DNA of 6,147 bases from an uncultured Actinomycetes bacterium (GTDB lineage Bacteria; Actinomycetota; Acidimicrobiia; Acidimicrobiales; Microtrichaceae), in assembly GCA_903930035.1 (NCBI GenBank), contig CAIYXG010000517.1:1-6147 (forward strand), read 5' to 3'. The translations under genes and the position numbers were made by a program. Shown piece after piece: positions 1-4,897 of the stretch; position 1 is the stretch's first letter, and every line of letters begins with the position of its first letter. Under the pieces are notes generated by a model. That model ran no database searches. It was not told where the DNA came from and saw only the letters and a list, made by a program, of their open reading frames with translations.

Positions 1-403
1 CGGCCGCGACCGCCGCGACCTGGGCGCGGGCGTCGGCCCGGGTGAGCGCACGGCGCCGGCCGCGCTCGTCGACCGACACCAGCAGCAGGTCCTCGTCGGT
101 CGAGCCCGGCGCGCCCCGCAGGAGCTGCTGCGCCACGTTGAGGTGCACCTCCGGGAACCAGGTGGCGCCGGCCAGCTCGGCGGCAGGCACGAACGCCGGA
201 CCCTGCACGGCCACGTCGGTGAGCATGGTGCGGGCCAGGAGGCCCCAGAAGGCCTGCGGGTCCTGCACCGACCAGCGGTGGAGCGCCCCGGAGTCCGGCA
301 GCGGTGCGCCCGCCAGGTCCTGGGCCACGAGCCGGAACCGGTTCATCCCCGACGCGGCGGCCCGCGCGGCGGACGGGGTCCAGAGAGGGACGGGCGTGCT
401 CAC
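1..403 (-). CDS. Acetoacetyl-CoA synthetase-like acyl-CoA ligase (N-terminal part, runs off left edge)
   Basis: This would be a cytoplasmic adenylate-forming enzyme converting acetoacetate, ATP and CoA to acetoacetyl-CoA, AMP and PPi. Only the first 134 residues are present; the family is about 650 residues, so the AMP-binding core and catalytic lysine lie outside the window. The N-terminus has the acetoacetate-CoA ligase layout: PLWTPS at residues 5-11, LHRWSVQDPQAFW at 41-53 (the N-terminal domain shared with acetyl-CoA synthetases), and WFPEVHLNVAQQLL at 82-95, matching the family's WFPGARLNFAENLL-type segment. The LT.ADARAQVAA stretch at 120-131 is the usual helix leading into the core domain. 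The start is GTG at 403-401; an in-frame TAG at 451-449 lies 45 nt upstream with no ATG or GTG between them, so the start is well fixed. It is probably cotranscribed with the upstream yibE/F-like gene. Acetyl-CoA or propionyl-CoA synthetase is possible, but the PLWTPS opening favours acetoacetate-CoA ligase. Confidence 0.82.
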   Translation of the reverse strand, partial: MSTPVPLWTPSAARAAASGMNRFRLVAQDLAGAPLPDSGALHRWSVQDPQAFWGLLARTMLTDVAVQGPAFVPAAELAGATWFPEVHLNVAQQLLRGAPGSTDEDLLLVSVDERGRRRALTRADARAQVAAVAA

Positions 404-409
404 CGCCCC

Positions 410-415
410 ACTCTC
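410..415 (-). promoter_or_regulatory. Possible -10 hexamer for a leaderless start of the acetoacetate-CoA ligase gene
   Basis: Read on the minus strand the hexamer is GAGAGT, followed by six bases (GGGGCG) and then the GTG start. The spacing equals that of the candidate -10 elements before three other starts in this window. The match to TANNNT is imperfect (first base G), and the same bases include a purine-rich GAG...GGGG run that could act as a ribosome binding site, so the reading is ambiguous. Confidence 0.3.
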
Positions 416-448
416 GCGCAGTGTCCGCCGGTCGCCCGCCGGGACCGA

Positions 449-1864
449 CTAGTCCGGGTCCTCGCCGGCCGAGCCGACGTACCGGTCCCAGTCGTCCTGG
501 GTCGGGGACCCGGGCGCGTCGTCGGCGGCCGCGCCGTCGTCCGTCGCGCCGGTCGGCGCCGGGTCGTCCGGTTCCGGCCCGCCGTCGGACGGCCCCGCGG
601 CGTGGTGCGTGGCGCGACGGCGGCGGCCGACCACCAGGCGGGCGGCCAGGAGCGTGGTGATCGGGACGGCGGCGACCAGGCCGATCGAGCCGACGAGCGT
701 GCGCACGAGCTCGGTCGCGACCACCTCGGACGCCAGCACCCCGCCCAGCGGCCGGCTCGACTGCACGAAGAGCAGGAGCAGCGGCAGCGAGGCGCCGGCG
801 TAGGCCAGCGCCAGCGTGTTGACGGTCGAGGCCACGTGGTCGCGGCCGATCCGGATGGCGCCCCGGTAGAGGTCGGCGTAGGTGATGTCGGGGTTGGCGG
901 CGCGCAGCTCGGCCACCGCCGAGGCCTGCGTCACGGTCATGTCGTCGATCGCGCCGAGCGCCCCGAGGATGATCCCGGCCAGGACCAGGCCCGAGAACGA
1001 CAGGTTCCCGCCGAACGCCCGGACGTACTGCGCGTCCTCGGTCACCAGCCCCGACAGGGTGGTCAGCCCGGTGAACGCCCACGACAGCAGGACGACCACC
1101 GCCAGCGCCGCCAGGGTCCCGAGCAGCGCCACCGTCGTGAGCGGGTGGAACCCGTGCGCCAGGTACAGGGCCAGGAACGCGATGAGCGACGACGCCACGA
1201 CGGCCACGAGCACCGGGTCGGAGCCCTGCACGAGCGCCGGGAGCACGAAGACCACGATCACCCCGATGCTGGCGACCAGGCCGGCCAGCGCGGCCAGGCC
1301 GCGGAGGCGGCCCTGCGCCACGACCAGGACGGCGAAGCCGAGCGCCAGGACGACGAGCGGCCAGTCACGCTCCCGGTCGGCGAGCGAGTACTGGAACTCG
1401 GGGGCGGCGTCCGGCAGGTAGCTGAGCACCACGCCCTGGCCCGGCCGGAACCGCGGCAGCTCGCCCACGTCGTAGAGCTCGACGGACCGGACCTCGCCCG
1501 CGTCCGGGCCCTCCTGCAGGCGGAACAGGACGTTGACGCACAGCCCCTCGGTGCCGGCGAACGGCTGGTCCTCGGCCGCGACCCCCTCCAGCGTCGTGGT
1601 GGTGACGCCCGAGCCCTCCTCGCCGGGGCACGGGAACCGGTCGACCTGGGTGACCGTGCCGTCGAACCAGGCCCGGGGCACGCCCAGCGCCCCCAGGTCC
1701 TTGCGCTCGACGCGTCCGGGCCACAGCAGGGCGACGCCCACCAGCGTGGCGAGCGCGACGGCCCCGACCAGCACCGTCAGCCGACGGCGGAGCGCCGGGT
1801 CGAAGGCCTCGTCCAGGCCGCCGCCGTGCAGGTGGCCGTGGGAGTGGTCGTGGGAGCCGCCCAT
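449..1864 (-). CDS. YibE/F family multipass membrane protein with His-rich N-terminus
   Basis: The protein has 471 residues and the YibE/F family architecture; the family's biochemical function is not established. An alternating histidine run (H5, H7, H9, H11, H13) precedes a first membrane segment at about 29-48. A soluble domain of about 120 residues follows (50-167, probably outside the membrane by the positive-inside rule), then seven hydrophobic segments at about 168-184, 187-212, 216-237, 241-263, 288-306, 347-366 and 388-412. Family signatures are GALGAIDDMTVTQAS at 301-315 and RDHVASTVNTLALAYAGASL at 341-360. The C-terminus (414-471) is a polar tail starting with RRRR and then rich in Asp, Gly, Ala and Pro, probably disordered. 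The ATG at 1864 lies 18 nt after the stop of the upstream hydrolase gene, so cotranscription is likely. A GGGAG 9 nt upstream of the ATG may serve as a ribosome binding site. The histidines may bind metal, but that is inference. Confidence 0.93.
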   Translation of the reverse strand: MGGSHDHSHGHLHGGGLDEAFDPALRRRLTVLVGAVALATLVGVALLWPGRVERKDLGALGVPRAWFDGTVTQVDRFPCPGEEGSGVTTTTLEGVAAEDQPFAGTEGLCVNVLFRLQEGPDAGEVRSVELYDVGELPRFRPGQGVVLSYLPDAAPEFQYSLADRERDWPLVVLALGFAVLVVAQGRLRGLAALAGLVASIGVIVVFVLPALVQGSDPVLVAVVASSLIAFLALYLAHGFHPLTTVALLGTLAALAVVVLLSWAFTGLTTLSGLVTEDAQYVRAFGGNLSFSGLVLAGIILGALGAIDDMTVTQASAVAELRAANPDITYADLYRGAIRIGRDHVASTVNTLALAYAGASLPLLLLFVQSSRPLGGVLASEVVATELVRTLVGSIGLVAAVPITTLLAARLVVGRRRRATHHAAGPSDGGPEPDDPAPTGATDDGAAADDAPGSPTQDDWDRYVGSAGEDPD

Positions 1865-1870
1865 CCCGAC

Positions 1871-1876
1871 AGTCTC
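1871..1876 (-). promoter_or_regulatory. Possible -10 hexamer or overlapping ribosome binding site before yibE/F-like gene
   Basis: On the minus strand the hexamer is GAGACT, followed by GTCGGG and then the ATG. The nine bases AGACTGTCG are identical, at the same distance from the ATG, to those before the upstream hydrolase gene. It overlaps a GGGAG Shine-Dalgarno-like run and sits in an 18-bp gap inside a likely operon, so it could be an internal promoter, a ribosome binding site or chance. Confidence 0.3.
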
Positions 1877-1882
1877 CCGGCC

Positions 1883-3154
1883 CTAGGCGCCGGCGACGGG
1901 GACCGGGACGCCCTGCGCCGCCCGCGCCGAGAGGTACTTCTCGTGCTCGTGGTGCAGGAACCGCTCCACCGCCTCAACCGTGCGGACGGCGCGGGCGCTC
2001 GGGAACACCTCGAACGCGTGCTGCGCGCCGACCAGCTCGGCGTAGAGGACCGGTGCGTCGGACACCGCCCGGAGCTGCTCGACGAACGCACGGGCGCCAC
2101 CGACGGGCACCAGCACGTCGCGGTCGCCGTGGATCACGAACATGGGCGGCGCGTCGGCACGGACGTGGTCGAGCGGCGAGTAGCTCCGCCACAGCTCCTC
2201 CTCCTGCTGCGGGGAGACGCCCATGACCATCCGCTCCAGGAACTGCCCGAAGACCTCGTTGTGGTCGCCGTTGCGGTCGAGCATGTCGTAGACGCCGTAG
2301 AACGGGACGGCCGCCTGCACGGAGGTGTCGGCGTCGGCGAACCCGGGCTGGAACTGCCCGTCGTTCTGCGTGAGCGCCACGAGCGCGCACAGGTGCCCGC
2401 CGGCCGAGCCGCCCGTGACGACCACGAAGTCCGGGTCGACCGAGTACTCGTCCGCGTGCTCGCGGATCCAGGCCAGCGCCCGCTTGCAGTCGACCAGGTG
2501 CTCCGGGTACTGGACCTTGGGGCTCAGTCGGTAGTCGATGTTGAACCCGACCCACCCGCAGCTCGCCAGGTGGTTGAGCAGCGGGATCCCCTGCTGGTCC
2601 TTGGAGCCGATGACCCCGCCGCCGCCGTGGATCTGGAGCACGGCGGGCCGCCGCTCCCCGGGGAGCGGCGCGTGGAGCGGCTCGTAGACGTCGAGCCGGA
2701 GACGGTGCCCGTCGGGGGTGGCGTAGGCGATGTTCCGCGTGATGCTCCGGCGCCGGTTCCCCACGAGCACGGGCAGCACGGCGCCGGCACGCATCGCACG
2801 GGGGGCGTCGGCCAGCTCGTCGGCGGGCACCTCGGGAGCGAGGGCCGCGTCCAGCTGCTCGCCCGACCGCAGGGCCTCGCGGACCAGCCCGGCCATGCCC
2901 ACGACGGACGCCGCGCTCAGGGCCAGGCCGACCTTGTCGGCACCGGTGAGCCGCCCCTCCCGGCGGCGCAGCGCCTGCAGGGTGGTGAGCCCCCAGGCCG
3001 CCGTCACCAGCGGGGCCGCCTCGGTGGTCAGCCAGCCGGCGAAGAACGACGGGATCGTCAGCGTGCGGCTCCGGAGCCGGGGCCGGTAGGCGTTGCCGAC
3101 GAGCGTGGCGCGCACCAGGCCCTGGCGGAGCAGTCGGGAGGGGGCGGACGGCAT
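1883..3154 (-). CDS. Alpha/beta hydrolase (esterase/lipase), LipM-like, with N-terminal hydrophobic region
   Basis: This is a serine hydrolase of 423 residues, probably cleaving carboxylic esters; the substrate cannot be read from sequence. Family motifs are intact: HGGGG at 176-180 (oxyanion hole of the hormone-sensitive-lipase-like esterases), GGSAGG at 248-253 with nucleophile Ser250, HGDRD at 342-346 with probable catalytic Asp346, and GAQHAF at 376-381 with catalytic His379. The DYRLSP at 207-212 is also typical. The first about 140 residues are not part of the catalytic fold and hold two hydrophobic stretches (about 34-60 and 74-93) that may anchor it to the membrane. This layout and the NAYRP segment near residue 21 recall mycobacterial LipM-type esterases, from memory rather than a search. 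The start is ATG at 3154; an in-frame TAG at 3190-3188 with no other ATG or GTG between makes this the first possible start. There is no good Shine-Dalgarno. It is the first gene of the minus-strand group and divergent from the WS/DGAT gene, which suggests a role in acyl-ester turnover. Confidence 0.92.
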   Translation of the reverse strand: MPSAPSRLLRQGLVRATLVGNAYRPRLRSRTLTIPSFFAGWLTTEAAPLVTAAWGLTTLQALRRREGRLTGADKVGLALSAASVVGMAGLVREALRSGEQLDAALAPEVPADELADAPRAMRAGAVLPVLVGNRRRSITRNIAYATPDGHRLRLDVYEPLHAPLPGERRPAVLQIHGGGGVIGSKDQQGIPLLNHLASCGWVGFNIDYRLSPKVQYPEHLVDCKRALAWIREHADEYSVDPDFVVVTGGSAGGHLCALVALTQNDGQFQPGFADADTSVQAAVPFYGVYDMLDRNGDHNEVFGQFLERMVMGVSPQQEEELWRSYSPLDHVRADAPPMFVIHGDRDVLVPVGGARAFVEQLRAVSDAPVLYAELVGAQHAFEVFPSARAVRTVEAVERFLHHEHEKYLSARAAQGVPVPVAGA

Positions 3155-3160
3155 GGCGAC

Positions 3161-3166
3161 AGTCTG
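3161..3166 (-). promoter_or_regulatory. Candidate -10 hexamer for leaderless transcription of the hydrolase gene
   Basis: On the minus strand the hexamer is CAGACT, then GTCGCC, then the ATG. An initiation site 6-7 nt after the hexamer would fall on the start codon, as in leaderless actinobacterial mRNAs, and this fits the lack of a Shine-Dalgarno for this gene. The hexamer departs from TANNNT at the first base. Confidence 0.4.
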
Positions 3167-3243
3167 GCCGGTCGGCGCGGGCCGGACCTACCCGCCCGGA
3201 TCCCAGTGCTGGCGCGGGAGGGGCGCGCCGGGCCGCGACGCGG

Positions 3244-3249
3244 AAGAAT
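3244..3249 (+). promoter_or_regulatory. Candidate -10 hexamer for the WS/DGAT gene
   Basis: AAGAAT is followed by GTCGGC, closely resembling the hexamer-plus-GTCG pattern facing the hydrolase gene. Initiation would be near 3256, giving a leader of about 43 nt that contains the ribosome binding site. It is one of the few A/T-rich spots in this intergenic region. No clear -35 is seen. Confidence 0.35.
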
Positions 3250-3285
3250 GTCGGCGCACGGGACGGCCGCCCGCCGGCCCTCTGC

Positions 3286-3293
3286 GGAAGGGG
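3286..3293 (+). promoter_or_regulatory. Ribosome binding site of the WS/DGAT gene
   Basis: GGAAGGGG ends 5 nt before the ATG at 3299. It decides the start, because the reading frame stays open without a stop for over 3 kb upstream and so frame alone cannot fix it. Confidence 0.75.
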
Positions 3294-3298
3294 TACCG

Positions 3299-4852
3299 AT
3301 GGAACGACTGTCAGGCATGGACGCCACGTTCCTCTACATCGAGACGCCGGCCGGCCACATGCACGTGGCCATGGTCGGCATCTACGACGTCTCGACGATG
3401 CCGGGGGGCTACTCGTTCGACACGATCAAGGCCCACATCGCCGACCGGCTGCAGGTGGTCCCGCCCTTCCGCCGTCGGCTGGTCGAGGTGCCGTTCCAGT
3501 TCCACCACCCGGTCTGGGTCGAGGACCCCAACTTCAACCTGAACTACCACGTCCGACGGATCGGGTGCCCGGCCCCCGGCGGCCGCCGCGAGCTCGGCGA
3601 GGTCGCGGCGCAGATCGCGTCCATCCCGCTCGACCGCACCCGCCCGCTGTGGGAGGCCTGGGTCATCGAGGGCCTCAAGCAGGACCGTGTCGGGTTCGTC
3701 GTCAAGGTCCACCACGCCGCCATCGACGGCGCCTCGGGGGCCGAGATCATGACGGCGCTCTACGACCTGGGCCCCGAGCCCATGCCGCGCGAGCCCGTCG
3801 AGATCCCCACGGAGCGCATCCCCAACGACGTGGAGCTCGTGTCCTACGCGGCGGTGTCCAAGCTGCGCCGCGCCAAGGAGGCCGTGCCGCTCATCGGCCG
3901 GACCGTCCAGTCGTTCGCCAACCTGGTCGGCCGAGTGCGCGACCCGAACGAGCAGAACGGGGCCGCCCCGCTCCAGGCGCCGCGCACGCCGTTCAACCAC
4001 TCCATCGGACCGCACCGCTCGGTGGCGTTCGCCCGTATCCCGCTGGACGAGACCAAGGCCGTCAAGGAGGCCCTCGGGGTCAAGGTCAACGACGTGATCC
4101 TGGCCCTCTGCTCCGGGACGCTGCGCCGCTACCTGGAGCAGCACGGCGGCATCCCCGAGGACCCGCTCGTGGCGGTCTGCCCCGTCTCGGTGCGCGCCGA
4201 GGAGGAGATGGGCACCCAGGGCAACAAGGTCTCGGCCATGTTCGCGTCGCTGGCGACGGACGTGGACGACCCCGCCGAGCGGCTCGCGACGATCTGCGCC
4301 AGCAACGACGGGGCCAAGCAGGACCACAACGCCATCGGGGCCCGCATGCTCACCGACTGGGCCGAGTGGGCGGCACCCAAGACGTTCGGCCTGGCCTCGC
4401 GCCTCTACTCGTCGATGAACCTGGCGGACTCGCACCGGCCGATCCACAACCTCGTCATCTCCAACGTGCCCGGCCCGCCCTTCCCGCTCTACCTGGCCGG
4501 CGCCGAGCTGGTCGCGGCCTACCCGATGGGGCCGATCATCGACGGCGCCGGGCTCAACATCACCGTGCTGTCGTACCGGGACCACGTCGACATCGGCTTC
4601 CTGGCCGACCGCGACCTGGTGCCCGACGTGTGGGACCTCGCGGCGCTCGTCCAGCCGGCGTTCGACGAGCTGAAGGGCCTGGCCGGGCAGGTGGACCCCA
4701 CGATCGTGAAGGCGCCGGCCCCCGTGACCGCCACGTCCACCCGGGCCAAGAAGGCCGCCAAGAAGTCGGGCGGCGGCGGCAAGGGCACCAAGAAGGCGGC
4801 CAAGAAGGCCGACGCCAAGAAGTCGGCCCGGCGGGCGGCGGTCGACGCCTGA
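3299..4852 (+). CDS. Wax ester synthase/diacylglycerol O-acyltransferase (WS/DGAT) with Lys/Ala-rich tail
   Basis: The enzyme transfers an acyl group from acyl-CoA to diacylglycerol or a fatty alcohol, giving triacylglycerol or wax ester; the family works at the membrane or lipid-droplet surface. The protein has 517 residues and all usual motifs: the MERLSGMDATFLYIE start, PLWE at 116-119, active-site HHAAIDG at 138-144 (HHxxxDG, catalytic His139), NDVIL at 264-268 and SNVPGP at 388-393. The N-terminal acyltransferase domain spans about 4-270 and the C-terminal WS/DGAT domain about 305-455. After a short Pro/Thr linker (about 464-480), residues 481-517 form a strongly basic tail with 11 Lys and 3 Arg against 2 Asp, built on AKK repeats. 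This tail is not part of the catalytic family and resembles histone H1-like or HupB-like tails. The ATG is supported by the GGAAGGGG site and the family's N-terminus. The acyl-CoA synthetase gene follows 45 bp downstream on the same strand. Which of the two activities dominates cannot be told from sequence. Confidence 0.96.
   Translation: MERLSGMDATFLYIETPAGHMHVAMVGIYDVSTMPGGYSFDTIKAHIADRLQVVPPFRRRLVEVPFQFHHPVWVEDPNFNLNYHVRRIGCPAPGGRRELGEVAAQIASIPLDRTRPLWEAWVIEGLKQDRVGFVVKVHHAAIDGASGAEIMTALYDLGPEPMPREPVEIPTERIPNDVELVSYAAVSKLRRAKEAVPLIGRTVQSFANLVGRVRDPNEQNGAAPLQAPRTPFNHSIGPHRSVAFARIPLDETKAVKEALGVKVNDVILALCSGTLRRYLEQHGGIPEDPLVAVCPVSVRAEEEMGTQGNKVSAMFASLATDVDDPAERLATICASNDGAKQDHNAIGARMLTDWAEWAAPKTFGLASRLYSSMNLADSHRPIHNLVISNVPGPPFPLYLAGAELVAAYPMGPIIDGAGLNITVLSYRDHVDIGFLADRDLVPDVWDLAALVQPAFDELKGLAGQVDPTIVKAPAPVTATSTRAKKAAKKSGGGGKGTKKAAKKADAKKSARRAAVDA
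4745..4822 (+). repeat. GCCAAGAAG repeats encoding the Ala-Lys-Lys tail
   Basis: GCCAAGAAG occurs at 4745-4753, 4757-4765, 4799-4807 and 4814-4822, with a variant ACCAAGAAG at 4787-4795 and a glycine-codon run between. All are in frame and encode A/T-K-K units in the WS/DGAT tail. Such a tract can change length by slippage or recombination, so strain variation in tail length would not be surprising. Confidence 0.85.
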
Positions 4853-4885
4853 CCGCGCGGTGTGTCGGCGACGGTCGCGGTGACC

Positions 4886-4891
4886 TAGTTT
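4886..4891 (+). promoter_or_regulatory. Candidate -10 hexamer for leaderless transcription of the acyl-CoA synthetase gene
   Basis: TAGTTT fully matches the TANNNT form of actinobacterial -10 elements and is followed by six bases (CTCGCC) and the GTG start. No Shine-Dalgarno precedes the GTG. This suggests the gene has its own promoter in the 45-bp gap, in addition to any readthrough from the WS/DGAT gene. No clear -35 is present. Confidence 0.5.
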
Positions 4892-4897
4892 CTCGCC

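Larger units (their letters stand above)
3155..3298. promoter_or_regulatory. Divergent intergenic region between hydrolase and WS/DGAT genes
   Basis: These 144 bp separate the two divergently transcribed groups and must carry both promoters. I see -10-like hexamers facing each way (minus strand 3161-3166, plus strand 3244-3249) but no recognisable TTGACA-like -35 element at the usual spacing for either. I see no strong operator-type palindrome. Confidence 0.6.

Noticed and set aside
429..461. Short inverted repeats (CGGTC/GACCG, GGACC/GGTCC, palindrome GACTAGTC) around the yibE/F-like stop.
   Set aside because: Stems are 5 bp or less with no T-tract, and the downstream gene is close on the same strand, so termination here is not supported.
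143..3298. Very long plus-strand open frame running through the left half and into the WS/DGAT gene.
   Set aside because: It is antisense to three well-supported minus-strand genes and its translation is low-complexity Arg/Gly/Pro-rich with no family motif. Stop-free antisense frames are expected at this GC content; the real start is at 3299.
3307..3319. GACTGTC just before an internal ATG (codon 7) of the WS/DGAT gene, suggesting an alternative leaderless start.
   Set aside because: The first six residues (MERLSG) are conserved in WS/DGAT proteins and a good ribosome binding site precedes the upstream ATG.
4852..4885. Palindrome ACCGCGCGGT (4852-4861) and a 4-bp GGTC/GACC hairpin followed by TAGTTT, as a possible terminator after the WS/DGAT gene.
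   Set aside because: The stem next to TAGTTT is only 4 bp and no true T-tract follows; short GC palindromes are frequent in this DNA. TAGTTT is better explained as a -10 element.
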